19,693 nt of DNA from an uncultured Lachnospiraceae bacterium (GCA_905203555.1 CAJKWK010000056.1:1-19693); one strand, 5' to 3'; numbered from the stretch's first letter, positions 5,423 through 13,622 are shown. Program-made: numbers and translations. Notes: generated from the sequence alone by a model not told the origin.

Positions 5423-6961
5423 ATGACGAACAAGAGAAGAAAACGTCGCAGAAAGAAAAGAACTCGGTATAACAGGCGGAGTATGTTTCTGCTGGGATTT
5501 GCATTAGCAGTTGCTGTTCTGGTCATCGGCGGGATTGAGTTTTCTATGCAGCGTAGTGTAAAAAAACGAGATGATGGAACGATTTTACAGGGGATATATA
5601 TCGGGGACATCGATGTTTCCGGCATGACGAAAAAAGAAGCAGCCACAGCTGTAGAAGCGACACTGAAAATGTATTGTGCAGAAAAGATAGAATTTCAGCT
5701 GGAAACCGGCGGTGTAGTGAAGGCAGAGCTGGGAGAACTGGGTCTGGATGCGAAGGATATAGAGGGGATTGTAAAAAAAGCAGAACGATATGGAAAGCGT
5801 GGAAATACCGTTTCTGCATACAAGATTATCCGAAATTCTGAGAAGGGAAAGTTACGGTATGAAATTCCGCTGCAACTGCAAGTATCGAAGAAAAAGGTAA
5901 CAGAAGTTCTTCAGGAACGAAGCAGGGATTTTCTTTCGCTTCCGGTAGACGCATATGTAACGCAGAAAGATGGGGCGGTAACGGTTGTTGCTGATCAGAA
6001 GGGAGAGGCGCCGGATGCGGCTGCGGTAACAAAGAATTTAAATAAACGCTTGAATCAGGATTGGGATAAAAAAGGGTTTGCGCTGAAAGTTGCAGTAGTT
6101 CCTACCGATCCGGAAATTACAAAAGAAGCATTGGCAGAAGTAACAGATCTTCTTGGTACACATACTACTTTTTATGGAGCAGACGGGACAGGGCGTTCAC
6201 AGAATGTGGAAACCGGAGCCGGGCATATCAACGGTACTTTTGTACAGCCGGGGGAACAGGTTTCGGCAAATGCACTGATGGAGCCTTATACTTATGAAAA
6301 TGGATATACAGAGGCGGCATCCTATGAAAGTAATAAGGTTGTGGATTCGATGGGAGGCGGCATTTGCCAGGTGTCTACAACATTGTATAATGCGTTGTTG
6401 TATGCAGAACTGGAGATTGTAGAGCGGTATCCGCATTCCATGCTGGTTGGATACGCAGAGCCGTCTAAGGATGCAGCAATCGCGGAGAACCTTTTGGATT
6501 TGGTGTTTAAAAACAATCTGGAACATCCGGTTTTTATAGAATCAGTGTTGTCTGAGGGGAATTTGACTTTTAATATTTACGGGAAGGAAACGAGAGATTC
6601 CAAACGTTCGCTGGAGTTTATTAGTGAAACAACCGAGACAACGGAAACAACGGAAAAAGAATTTACTGCGACTGAAGATTCGATCGGATATTTTGAGTTG
6701 AAGACGGAATCACGACCACGTATTACGGCGCAGTTGTGGAAAGTGGTTTATGAAAATGGCGAGGAGGTCAGCAGGGATATTATCAATTACAGCACTTATA
6801 TTCCGGCGCCAAGTGTATACGGAGTTGGGACGGTATCAGATGATGCGGAAACGACAGAAAAAATAAAGAATGCGATTTCTGCTCAGGATGAAAGTGCGAT
6901 CCGGAGTATAATTGAGGAATACCAGAAAAAGAAGAACGATACAGATTCACAGCAAGAATAA
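5423..6961 (+). CDS. VanW family envelope protein with peptidoglycan-binding and G5-like domains
   Basis: This 512-residue protein has a very basic N-terminus (KRRKRRRKKRTRYNRR, 4-19) and a membrane span at about 20-40, so it is anchored with its bulk outside the cell. Two PG_binding_4-like repeats follow (around GIYIGDIDVSGMTKKEA and the later DAYVTQKDG block). The VanW domain is marked by ADGTGRSQNVETGAGHINGT and MGGGICQVSTTLYNALLYA. A G5-like strand set near the end reads VYENGEEVSRDIINYS, and the last 40 residues are acidic. This is the YoaR architecture; VanW is found in some vancomycin-resistance clusters, yet its biochemical role is not known. There are no other van genes here. The start has AGAGG about 11 bases upstream; two nearer ATGs (5413, 5416) are out of frame. 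Role in cell-wall binding is inferred. Confidence 0.9.
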   Translation: MTNKRRKRRRKKRTRYNRRSMFLLGFALAVAVLVIGGIEFSMQRSVKKRDDGTILQGIYIGDIDVSGMTKKEAATAVEATLKMYCAEKIEFQLETGGVVKAELGELGLDAKDIEGIVKKAERYGKRGNTVSAYKIIRNSEKGKLRYEIPLQLQVSKKKVTEVLQERSRDFLSLPVDAYVTQKDGAVTVVADQKGEAPDAAAVTKNLNKRLNQDWDKKGFALKVAVVPTDPEITKEALAEVTDLLGTHTTFYGADGTGRSQNVETGAGHINGTFVQPGEQVSANALMEPYTYENGYTEAASYESNKVVDSMGGGICQVSTTLYNALLYAELEIVERYPHSMLVGYAEPSKDAAIAENLLDLVFKNNLEHPVFIESVLSEGNLTFNIYGKETRDSKRSLEFISETTETTETTEKEFTATEDSIGYFELKTESRPRITAQLWKVVYENGEEVSRDIINYSTYIPAPSVYGVGTVSDDAETTEKIKNAISAQDESAIRSIIEEYQKKKNDTDSQQE

Positions 6962-7013
6962 CAGGAATCAGTGGGTTGGATTTGAGGGAGTGTGTGGATA
7001 GAAAGGAAAAAGG

Positions 7014-8030
7014 ATGCAGCCGGGAAATATATCACAGACTGTCTGGAGACGGTCTATTTTGAAACAATTGAAACAAGGAGCGGTGAGTAGCCTGCCGTTG
7101 AAATGTTCGGAGTCAGAAATGTGTGCTGCCATACCCGGAGACGGGGGATTTTTTGTGGCGGCAGACGCGACAGTCTGCGGGAATACCCATTATACGGGGA
7201 TTTATGCGGCTATAAAAGCGCTGAATGATTTGATGACGAGAGGAGCAGAGCCGGTTGCGGTGCAGGTGAGCCTGACGCTGCCGGTACGCATAAAAGAAAC
7301 GGATGTGCAGAAACTGATAAGCGTTCTAAAAGAATTTTGTGAAGAGAATGGTGTTGCAATTGCAAGTGTCCGGGCGGAAGTACAGGCTGCATTGCGGCAG
7401 ACCATGGTTCATGTGAGTGCGATTGGGCAGGCAGGGGAAGAGCAGCTGCTGCGTTTGGAACAAGCGGCTCCTGAGCAGGACATTATTTTATGTGGTTCTA
7501 TTGCATTAGAAGGAATGCAGCGGATTCTGGATGAGTGCGAAGAGGAATTAAAAGAACGATTTGTACCTGCATTTCTTAGACAGATGAAAGCGTTGAAGAA
7601 GGAATTGTTTGTGGGAGAGGCAATTCAAAGTGCATGGGGACATGTGAGCGCGATGCAGCAGATTGGAAATGGCGGTATTTTTGCAACACTTTGGGAAGTG
7701 GCTGAGGCGGCCGGATTGGGGTTGACTGTTGATTTGTCGCAGATGACAGTGTGCCAGGAGACAATTGAGGTGTGTGAGTTTTATCGTTTGAATCCGTATC
7801 AGATGACTTCGACAGGTGGTGTGCTGATGTTGACTGAAGATGGAGAGTCATTGCTGCAAATCTTACGCGGCTGTGGAGTGAGAGCATCCCGGCTGGGGAG
7901 AACAGAAAAAGGAAAAACTAGAAAGATTATAAATGGAGGAGAATCACGTTTTCTGGACAGGCCGGCGCCGGATGAACTGGCGTTGTGGCAGGAAAAACGG
8001 TTGATGGAATCTGAATACAAGCAATTATAA
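7014..8030 (+). CDS. AIR synthase-related protein (PurM/HypE fold)
   Basis: This 338-residue protein has the PurM-like two-domain plan. The N-terminal part shows GDGGFFVAADATV (42-54) and the hallmark ALNDLMTRGAEPVAVQVSL (69-87), matching the NDLxxxGAxP segment of HypE, ThiL and PurM that lines the ATP site. The C-terminal half contains GNGGIFATLWEVAEAAGLGL and MTSTGGVLMLTEDGE, as in AIRS_C domains. It is not HypE: the C-terminal PRIC cysteine tail is absent, and no hyp genes are nearby. It is not PurM either, as the gene is outside any purine cluster. The true reaction is unknown, but ATP-dependent activation of an amide or carboxylate-like group is the family theme. It starts 52 bp after the VanW gene with a GAAAGGA site and precedes the Lrp regulator by 24 bp, so these genes probably share a transcript. 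Confidence 0.8.
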   Translation: MQPGNISQTVWRRSILKQLKQGAVSSLPLKCSESEMCAAIPGDGGFFVAADATVCGNTHYTGIYAAIKALNDLMTRGAEPVAVQVSLTLPVRIKETDVQKLISVLKEFCEENGVAIASVRAEVQAALRQTMVHVSAIGQAGEEQLLRLEQAAPEQDIILCGSIALEGMQRILDECEEELKERFVPAFLRQMKALKKELFVGEAIQSAWGHVSAMQQIGNGGIFATLWEVAEAAGLGLTVDLSQMTVCQETIEVCEFYRLNPYQMTSTGGVLMLTEDGESLLQILRGCGVRASRLGRTEKGKTRKIINGGESRFLDRPAPDELALWQEKRLMESEYKQL

Positions 8031-8054
8031 AATGAGTGTTGGAAGGAGTTAGAC

Positions 8055-8555
8055 ATGGGCAAAAAACAGGAATTGAGAATGGAAATATTGAAATATCTGG
8101 AAAAGCACAGCCGGGTTGACCTGGGAGAATTAGGAGTGCTTCTTGGAGAAGAGGAAGCTGCAGTTGCAAATGAAATTGCCGAGATGGAAAAGGAGAAGAT
8201 TATTTGTGGATATCACACATTGATTGACTGGGATAAGACCAGTGAGGAGAAGGTGATTGCTCTGATCGAGGTGCGTGTAACGCCGCAGAGAGGACAGGGG
8301 TTTGACCGGATTGCAGAACGTGTTTATAATTATCCGGAAGTAAATGCAGTGTATTTGATTTCCGGAAGTTATGATTTGCTTGTGACTCTGGAGGAAAAAT
8401 CTTTGAAGGAAGTATCCAGATTTGTATCTGAAAAACTCTCTCCGATTGATTCGGTTTTGAGTACAGCAACACATTTTATTTTGAAAAAATATAAGGATCA
8501 TGGAACAATCATGGTACCGAAAAAAGAATCAGAAAGGATGCTGGTGACACCGTAA
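8055..8555 (+). CDS. Lrp/AsnC family transcriptional regulator
   Basis: This 166-residue protein has an N-terminal winged helix-turn-helix (about 5-52) and a C-terminal RAM/AsnC ligand domain (about 65-140) with LISGSYDLLVTLE (101-113), the usual effector-binding turn. Lrp proteins form dimers and octamers and sense amino acids. The stop codon overlaps the start of the aminotransferase gene by one base (TAATG), so the two are translationally coupled. The gene pair resembles alaR-alaT (yugG-yugH) of Bacillus subtilis, in which the Lrp protein activates an alanine transaminase. I therefore infer that it senses an amino acid made or consumed by its partner. An AAGGAG site lies at a good distance from the ATG. 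Family certain, ligand inferred. Confidence 0.9.
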   Translation: MGKKQELRMEILKYLEKHSRVDLGELGVLLGEEEAAVANEIAEMEKEKIICGYHTLIDWDKTSEEKVIALIEVRVTPQRGQGFDRIAERVYNYPEVNAVYLISGSYDLLVTLEEKSLKEVSRFVSEKLSPIDSVLSTATHFILKKYKDHGTIMVPKKESERMLVTP

Positions 8556-9724
8556 TGAGAAGTCCATTATCAAAAAAAATTATTGAAGTTCAGCCTTCCG
8601 GAATCCGTAAGTTTTTTGACGTGGCGGCGGAGATGGAGGATGTGATCTCTCTGGGTGTGGGAGAACCGGATTTTGATACCCCATGGAGAATCCGGGAAGA
8701 AGGTATTTTCTCTTTGGAAAAAGGCCGGACCTTTTATACATCTAACGCAGGACTGCAGGAACTGAGAGATGAGATCTGTCGATATCTGGAAAGAAAGATA
8801 CATGTCAGTTACGATCCTAAAAAGGAAACGCTGGTGACGGTGGGAGGCAGTGAAGCGATTGATGTTGCTTTGCGCTGTATGCTGGATCCCGGGGATGAAG
8901 TGCTGATTCCACAGCCTTGTTATGTATCTTATTTGCCATGTACAATTATGGCGGATGGAGTTCCGTTAGTGGTAGAATTAAAGCATGAAAATGAATTTAA
9001 ACTGACGGTAGAGGATATGGAAACGTTGGTGACAGAAAAAACGAAGATTTTGATACTTCCGTTTCCGAATAACCCGACCGGTTCCATTATGACAAAAGAA
9101 GATCTGGAGCCGATTGCTGAATTTGTACGGGAACACGATCTCTATGTTATTTCGGACGAGATATATTCAGAATTAAGTTATAAGGGAGAACATGTATCGA
9201 TTGCGAGTCTGCCGGGAATGCGAGAGAGAACGATCGTGATCAATGGATTTTCGAAGGGGTTTGCGATGACTGGCTGGAGACTGGGGTATTGCTGTGGACC
9301 TCATGAGATTTTGGAACAGATGATTAAGCTGCATCAGTTTGCGATCATGTGTGCGCCGACAACCAGTCAGTATGCGGCAGTAGAAGGTTTGCGGAATTGT
9401 GAACAGCAAGTCGAAGAAATGCGGAAGGCCTATAACCAGCGCAGGCGTTTTCTGATGCATGAGTTTGCCAGAATGGGATTAGAATGTTTTGAACCGTATG
9501 GCGCTTTTTATGTATTTCCAAGTATTAAGGAATTTGGAATGACGTCTGAAAAATTTGCAGAACGTCTTCTGATGGAAGAAAAGGTTGCGGTTGTACCGGG
9601 AACAGCGTTCGGTGCGTGTGGCGAAGGATTTTTGAGAATTTCATATGCGTATTCGCTGGAGGATTTGAAAAAAGCATTGGCAAGGCTGGGACATTTCATA
9701 CAGAGACTACGAAATGAACAGTAA
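8555..9724 (+). CDS. Class I/II PLP-dependent aminotransferase (AlaT/PatA-like)
   Basis: This 389-residue enzyme is a fold-type I aminotransferase. Visible hallmarks are LGVGEPDFDTP (33-43), Y61 in the substrate loop, and NNPTG (172-176). DEIYSEL (201-207) carries the Asp that pairs with the pyridine nitrogen. SKGFAMTGWRLGY (233-245) has the PLP-binding lysine K234 and R242. FLRISYA near the C-terminus provides the substrate-carboxylate arginine. It transfers an amino group between an amino acid and a 2-oxo acid in the cytoplasm. Because it is coupled to an Lrp gene like B. subtilis alaT, alanine with 2-oxoglutarate is the leading substrate guess; aspartate or aromatic amino acids remain possible. 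No ribosome site of its own is needed since ATG overlaps the previous stop. Probably the last gene of its operon. Confidence 0.93.
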   Translation: MRSPLSKKIIEVQPSGIRKFFDVAAEMEDVISLGVGEPDFDTPWRIREEGIFSLEKGRTFYTSNAGLQELRDEICRYLERKIHVSYDPKKETLVTVGGSEAIDVALRCMLDPGDEVLIPQPCYVSYLPCTIMADGVPLVVELKHENEFKLTVEDMETLVTEKTKILILPFPNNPTGSIMTKEDLEPIAEFVREHDLYVISDEIYSELSYKGEHVSIASLPGMRERTIVINGFSKGFAMTGWRLGYCCGPHEILEQMIKLHQFAIMCAPTTSQYAAVEGLRNCEQQVEEMRKAYNQRRRFLMHEFARMGLECFEPYGAFYVFPSIKEFGMTSEKFAERLLMEEKVAVVPGTAFGACGEGFLRISYAYSLEDLKKALARLGHFIQRLRNEQ

Positions 9725-9767
9725 ATTTTCCGTCAGTAAAGTTTTTGTAGATATTTTGTTACAGATG

Positions 9768-9776
9768 TGATAGAAT
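9768..9776 (+). promoter_or_regulatory. Weak candidate extended -10 promoter element
   Basis: TGATAGAAT is a TGn-extended -10 box. The nearest -35-like TTGTAG (9745-9750) is 20 bp away, longer than ideal. If used, the transcript would start near 9783 and run through the hairpin at 9818-9842 before reaching trmL. Confidence 0.3.
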
Positions 9777-9817
9777 GAAAAAGAAATAAATAACCGTTGA
9801 GAGTAAAGAGACTATGA

Positions 9818-9846
9818 GGTCAGGTTCGGGAAGAACCTGGCCTTTT
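9818..9846 (+). terminator. Rho-independent terminator between aminotransferase and trmL
   Basis: GGTCAGGTTC (9818-9827) pairs with GAACCTGGCC (9833-9842) over 10 bp with one G-U pair and a GGGAA loop, then TTTT follows. It probably ends the operon that finishes with the aminotransferase. It could instead act in a trmL leader if the promoter at 9768 is real. Confidence 0.75.
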
Positions 9847-9922
9847 GTGTAAATTATCTGATTTTATAGATAAAATTCTTTTTGTGTCGCACAGAACGGT
9901 TGAGAAAGAAGGAGAAAACAGA

Positions 9923-10414
9923 ATGCTTAATATTGTACTGCTTGAACCGGAAATTCCGGCAAATACCGGAAATATCGGACGAACGTGTGTTGCAACCAAT
10001 ACGCGGCTTCATTTGATTGAACCGCTGGGGTTCCGGCTGGATGAAAAATCATTAAAGCGCGCGGGGATGGATTATTGGAAAGATTTGGATGTAACCACAT
10101 ATATTGATTTTGAAGATTTTTTGGAAAAAAATCCGGGCGCAAAAATATATATGGCTACAACAAAGGCACAGAAACGGTATACGGATGTACAGTATGAACC
10201 GGATTGTTATATTATGTTTGGAAAAGAAAGTGCAGGAATCCCGGAAAAATTGCTGGTGGAAAATAAGGAGAACTGTATCAGGATTCCGATGGCAGGTGAG
10301 ATTCGCTCTTTAAACCTGGGAAATTCGGTTGCGATTGTGCTTTATGAAGCACTGAGGCAGAATGCATTTGCGGGAATGAACTGTGAAGGACAACTGCATG
10401 ATTTGCATTGGTAG
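9923..10414 (+). CDS. trmL: tRNA (cytidine/uridine-34 2'-O)-methyltransferase TrmL
   Basis: This 163-residue SPOUT-class methyltransferase adds a methyl group from S-adenosylmethionine to the 2'-oxygen of the wobble base of leucine tRNAs, aiding decoding. Family signatures are EPEIPANTGNIGRTC (8-22), MFGKESAGIPE (98-108) and the trefoil-knot cofactor loop IPMAGEIRSLNLGNSVAIVL (121-140). The length is standard for a stand-alone TrmL dimer. An in-frame TTG at 9845 would add 26 residues, but it begins at the tail of the terminator. The ATG at 9923 has a perfect AAGGAG eight bases upstream and matches family N-termini, so I use it. The gene appears monocistronic between a terminator and the ntp operon promoter region. 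Confidence 0.93.
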   Translation: MLNIVLLEPEIPANTGNIGRTCVATNTRLHLIEPLGFRLDEKSLKRAGMDYWKDLDVTTYIDFEDFLEKNPGAKIYMATTKAQKRYTDVQYEPDCYIMFGKESAGIPEKLLVENKENCIRIPMAGEIRSLNLGNSVAIVLYEALRQNAFAGMNCEGQLHDLHW

Positions 10415-10476
10415 CGGGAATACTGGAAGTGTTAAAAGGCTGCTTGAATATGTAATAATAAAGAATAATTGCGAGA

Positions 10477-10506
10477 TTGACAAATAAATAACAATCATGT
10501 TAATGT
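10477..10506 (+). promoter_or_regulatory. Candidate promoter of the ntp operon
   Basis: A consensus TTGACA (10477-10482), an 18-bp spacer and TAATGT (10501-10506) with a TGT extension point to the ntp genes. The leader would be about 158 nt. The rest of 10415-10596 is AT-rich with no further gene seen; a second start downstream of TTGTAG (10542-10547) cannot be excluded. Confidence 0.45.
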
Positions 10507-10596
10507 TTTGTACAAATAAAAGGGCAAAAATACACAAAAGATTGTAGACTATTACCAAAAAGTGTGTTATCCTATGGTATAGCGCTAAGAAAAAAG

Positions 10597-10664
10597 GTCA
10601 CGTGTCTCATTTTTAAAATGAGGATAATTAAAAATGACAGGGACTACAGCGGAAAGGTGGTGAC
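10597..10664 (+). promoter_or_regulatory. Structured leader before ntpF with competing hairpins
   Basis: GTCAC (10597-10601) can pair with GTGAC (10660-10664), which overlaps the GGTGGTGA ribosome site of ntpF. Within it, CTCATTTT and AAAATGAG form a perfect 8-bp hairpin (10606-10622). The same left arm, TCATTTTTA (10607-10615), can instead pair with TAAAAATGA (10629-10637). A third option pairs GTCTC (10604-10608) with GGGAC (10640-10644). Mutually exclusive pairings that reach the ribosome site suggest a switchable leader. I do not recognise a known riboswitch class with confidence. Confidence 0.4.
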
Positions 10665-10670
10665 ATAGAC

Positions 10671-10979
10671 ATGGTAGAAGAGACGATTCGCAGTATTAAG
10701 GAGACGGAAGCCCAGGCAGAGCAGATTGTGAAAGACGCTCAGGAACAGTGCAGTCAAATCTTGGATGAAGCTGCAAAAGAAGCTGCGCGGTGGAAGGAAG
10801 AACAGATTCAACAGGCGAAACAGAAAGCAGGGCAGGCTCTGGAGGAAGCAAAGGCAGAAGGAGACCGGGCACTGACTGCGGCGAAACAGTCCATTGCAGG
10901 AGAAATCCAGTCGCTGAAAGAAGCGGCGCTGCAAAAAGAAGAAGAGGCAGTTGGCCTTGTGATTTCCGGGCTGGTATAG
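10671..10979 (+). CDS. ntpF: V-type ATPase peripheral stalk subunit NtpF (G-type coiled coil)
   Basis: This 102-residue protein is almost wholly one alpha helix rich in E, K, A and Q with no membrane segment. Hydrophobic and alanine positions recur every 11 residues (IVKDA at 19-23, ILDEA at 30-34), the hendecad pattern of right-handed coiled coils. It pairs with NtpE to form the peripheral stalk that holds the A3B3 head against rotation. Its place as first gene before ntpI matches ntpF of Enterococcus hirae, whose product has a similar length. The ribosome site AAAGGTGGTGA lies seven bases before the ATG and may be masked by leader pairing. Sequence of such coiled coils is low in information, so context carries much of the assignment. 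Confidence 0.85.
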   Translation: MVEETIRSIKETEAQAEQIVKDAQEQCSQILDEAAKEAARWKEEQIQQAKQKAGQALEEAKAEGDRALTAAKQSIAGEIQSLKEAALQKEEEAVGLVISGLV

Positions 10980-11024
10980 ACAGACAGCTTTGAGAAAAAG
11001 AACAAGTAAAGGAGGGATTCGATT

Positions 11025-13055
11025 ATGGCTGTATTGCAGATGCAAAAGATTAGTATCTGCGCCCTAAAAAAAGACCGGAAGGCAATTTTAGAAAAGTTAC
11101 AGTCGCTGGGAGTTCTGGAGATTCAATCGGAGATTGAAGATGACAGCTTTCAGAAGATGGATACAGGAAGTGCTCGTCAGAGTTTTGAAAAAATGGCACA
11201 CCTTGCGGAGCAGGGGCTGGAAATACTTGGGCAGTATGTTCCGGAGAAAACTTCTATGTTATCCGGTCTTGAAGGCAAACGGCTCATAGAAGAAGAGCAG
11301 CTTCAGAAGATGATAGAGAAGCGAAAAGAACTGACGGAGCTGGCCAGACGCCTGGATGACTGGAAGAAACAGATTGCCGAGAATAAGGCAAATATTCTAA
11401 AGGTCGAGAACCAGATCGAAGGTTTGATTCCCTGGATGAAACTGGATGTTCCGATGAATTACAGAGGAACCAAAACAACAGCATTCATACTGGGAACAAT
11501 GGCAGCAGGAACCACTGTTGAAGAAATATATCGTCTGGCAGCAGAGTATGCACCGGATGTAGAGGCAGTGGACGTAAACATAATAGCATCAGACAAAGAT
11601 GCAGTTTATCTGGCGGTTCTTTGTTTGAAAAAAGATGCAGAAACAGTAGAAAATGCACTTCGTGCAGGTGGTTTTTCCAGACCATCTAATGTTGCGGCAG
11701 TTACACCAAAAGCAGCAGCTGAGGGACTGGAGAAAGAAAAAGAACAGCTTCAGACAGCGATTCAGGAGATTACGAAGAAGATTGAAGGAGAAGCAGACCA
11801 CCGGGAAGAACTGAAAATGCTTTCAGACTATTATCGGATGCGTGCGGATAAGTATGAAGTACTTGGAAAGCTGCCACAGTCACAGAATACATTTTTTGTG
11901 GGCGGTTATATTGCAGAAAAGAGTCTGCCGCTTTTGCAGAAGACAATCGGAAAGCGATATTACTGCGTGATCGATGTGGAAGAGATCAAAGAAGAGGAAG
12001 AACCACCGGTTATTTTGAGCAACAATACATTTTCTGAAAGTGTAGAAGGCGTGCTGGAGTCTTATGGACTTCCACGAAAGGGCGAGATTGATCCGACGAC
12101 AATTATGTCATTCTTCTATGTATTCTTTTTTGGAATGATGCTTTCGGATGCTGCATATGGTGCGATTATGTTTGTGGCATGTTTTGTAGTGTTGAAAAAA
12201 TATCCCCGCATGAGTGAAAGCCTGCATAAATCTTTAAAACTGTTTATGTACTGTGGTATTTCAACGTTTGTCTGGGGAGTACTATTTGGCGGATACTTTG
12301 GAAATGTCGTGGATATTGTATCGCAGACGTTCTTTGGAAAAACGGTTACCATTCCGGCATTGTGGTTTGTTCCTTTGAATGATCCGATGAAATTGCTGGT
12401 ATATTCTATGTTATTTGGTGTGATCCACTTATTTGTAGGGCATGGAATCAAAGGATATATGGCTTTGAAAGCCGGAAAACCGATGGATTTCTTCTGTGAT
12501 GTTGTGTTGTGGTATTTCTTTTTGATCGGATTGATTCTGATGCTTCTTCCGACCGATATATTTGCATCCATTGCACAGACGCAGATTGTATTTCCACCAA
12601 TTGTAAATACATTGGCAAAAGCACTTACGATTATCGGTGCCGTTGGTATTCTGCTGATGTCAGGCCGCGATAAGAAAAATCCGGCGCTTAGACTGGCGCT
12701 TGGTGCGTATGATATATACAATATTACCGGATGGCTGAGTGATGTGCTGTCCTATTCCCGTTTGCTGGCGCTGGGTCTGGCTACCGGAGTTATTGCTTCT
12801 GTTATTAACCAGATGGCAAGTATGTTTGGCGGCGGAATATTGGGTGCAATCGGATTTACAGTGGTATTCCTTCTGGGTCATACGATTAACCTGGCGATTA
12901 ACCTTTTAGGTGCGTATGTGCATACAAACCGACTTCAATTTGTAGAGTTCTTTGGTAAATTCTATGAAGGTGGAGGAAAACCATTTGAACCGTTTAAGGC
13001 AGATACAAAATATGTAACTGTTCAGGACGCTGAACAGAAAGTCATGAAAAAATAA
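11025..13055 (+). CDS. ntpI: V-type ATPase membrane stator subunit NtpI (subunit a)
   Basis: This 676-residue protein has a cytoplasmic half (about 1-350) with long coiled-coil arms (for example around 80-130 and 235-275) and a membrane half (about 360-655) with some seven or eight helices, beginning at IMSFFYVFFFGMMLSDAAYG. It forms the ion half-channels beside the K ring. The two conserved arginines expected on the last helices are present: R579 in SYSRLLALGLATG and R636 in HTNRLQFVEFF. They interact with the rotor glutamate during ion transfer. The gene follows ntpF by 45 bp with an AAAGGAGGG site. Length and layout are normal for bacterial subunit I. Assignment is secure. Confidence 0.97.
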   Translation: MAVLQMQKISICALKKDRKAILEKLQSLGVLEIQSEIEDDSFQKMDTGSARQSFEKMAHLAEQGLEILGQYVPEKTSMLSGLEGKRLIEEEQLQKMIEKRKELTELARRLDDWKKQIAENKANILKVENQIEGLIPWMKLDVPMNYRGTKTTAFILGTMAAGTTVEEIYRLAAEYAPDVEAVDVNIIASDKDAVYLAVLCLKKDAETVENALRAGGFSRPSNVAAVTPKAAAEGLEKEKEQLQTAIQEITKKIEGEADHREELKMLSDYYRMRADKYEVLGKLPQSQNTFFVGGYIAEKSLPLLQKTIGKRYYCVIDVEEIKEEEEPPVILSNNTFSESVEGVLESYGLPRKGEIDPTTIMSFFYVFFFGMMLSDAAYGAIMFVACFVVLKKYPRMSESLHKSLKLFMYCGISTFVWGVLFGGYFGNVVDIVSQTFFGKTVTIPALWFVPLNDPMKLLVYSMLFGVIHLFVGHGIKGYMALKAGKPMDFFCDVVLWYFFLIGLILMLLPTDIFASIAQTQIVFPPIVNTLAKALTIIGAVGILLMSGRDKKNPALRLALGAYDIYNITGWLSDVLSYSRLLALGLATGVIASVINQMASMFGGGILGAIGFTVVFLLGHTINLAINLLGAYVHTNRLQFVEFFGKFYEGGGKPFEPFKADTKYVTVQDAEQKVMKK

Positions 13056-13091
13056 ATCATGAAGAAATGAAATTAAAGGAGGACAAATAGA

Positions 13092-13577
13092 ATGAATATT
13101 TTAGAAAACTTAGGTCTTGTTTACGCATTGTTAGGAGCAGCATTGGCAGTTATTTTGGCAGGTATGGGTTCTGCATATGGTGTTGGTATTGCAGGTCAGG
13201 CAGCAGCCGGAGTCGTTACGGAAAATCCGGCACAGTTTGCTAAGGTGCTGATTATTCAGCTGCTTCCTGGTACACAGGGAATCTATGGACTGCTGGTAGC
13301 ATTTATTACATTGTCAAAAGTTGGCTTGCTTGGTGGAACTCCGGCAAATCTGGACGTACAGACAGGTCTTTTGATTCTGGTAGCATGTCTCCCGATTGCG
13401 ATTGTTGGTTTGATTTCAGCAAGACATCAGGGAAAAACAGCAGTTGCATCTATCGGTATCGTTGCAAAGAAACCAGATCAGTTTGGTAAAGCAATGCTTT
13501 TCCCTGCAATGGTTGAGACTTACGCAATCCTGGCACTTTTGATCTCTATCCTGGCTGTTAATGCAATCCAGATTTAA
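13092..13577 (+). CDS. ntpK: V-type ATPase rotor ring subunit NtpK, Na+-type
   Basis: This 161-residue proteolipid has four transmembrane helices in two hairpins, as in E. hirae NtpK, with only the second hairpin keeping the ion carboxylate. The Na+ ligands defined structurally in E. hirae are all matched: L58, T61, Q62 and Y65 in LLPGTQGIYG; Q113 in HQGK; and E142 in MVETYAIL. A six-residue insertion in the loop between hairpins (around 78-90) is the main difference. The ring carries ions through the membrane as it turns. The gene has an AAAGGAGG site 37 bp after ntpI. Subunit identity is certain; Na+ specificity is an inference from conserved ligands. Confidence 0.97.
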   Translation: MNILENLGLVYALLGAALAVILAGMGSAYGVGIAGQAAAGVVTENPAQFAKVLIIQLLPGTQGIYGLLVAFITLSKVGLLGGTPANLDVQTGLLILVACLPIAIVGLISARHQGKTAVASIGIVAKKPDQFGKAMLFPAMVETYAILALLISILAVNAIQI

Positions 13578-13622
13578 GGCTTTGAAACAGGATAATCAGA
13601 GAAAGTAAAGGAGTGCAGGAAA

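Noticed and set aside
5423..6961. Part of a vancomycin-resistance cluster because of the VanW domain
   Set aside because: There are no vanH/A/X or vanRS genes here; VanW/YoaR proteins are widespread chromosomal envelope proteins in Firmicutes.
7014..8030. HypE hydrogenase maturation protein
   Set aside because: The fold matches, but the C-terminal PRIC cysteine that carries the cyano group is absent and no hyp or hydrogenase genes are nearby.
9845..9922. A 26-residue N-terminal extension of TrmL from a TTG codon
   Set aside because: The TTG lies in the tail of a terminator without a ribosome site; the ATG at 9923 has AAGGAG at ideal spacing and matches family N-termini.
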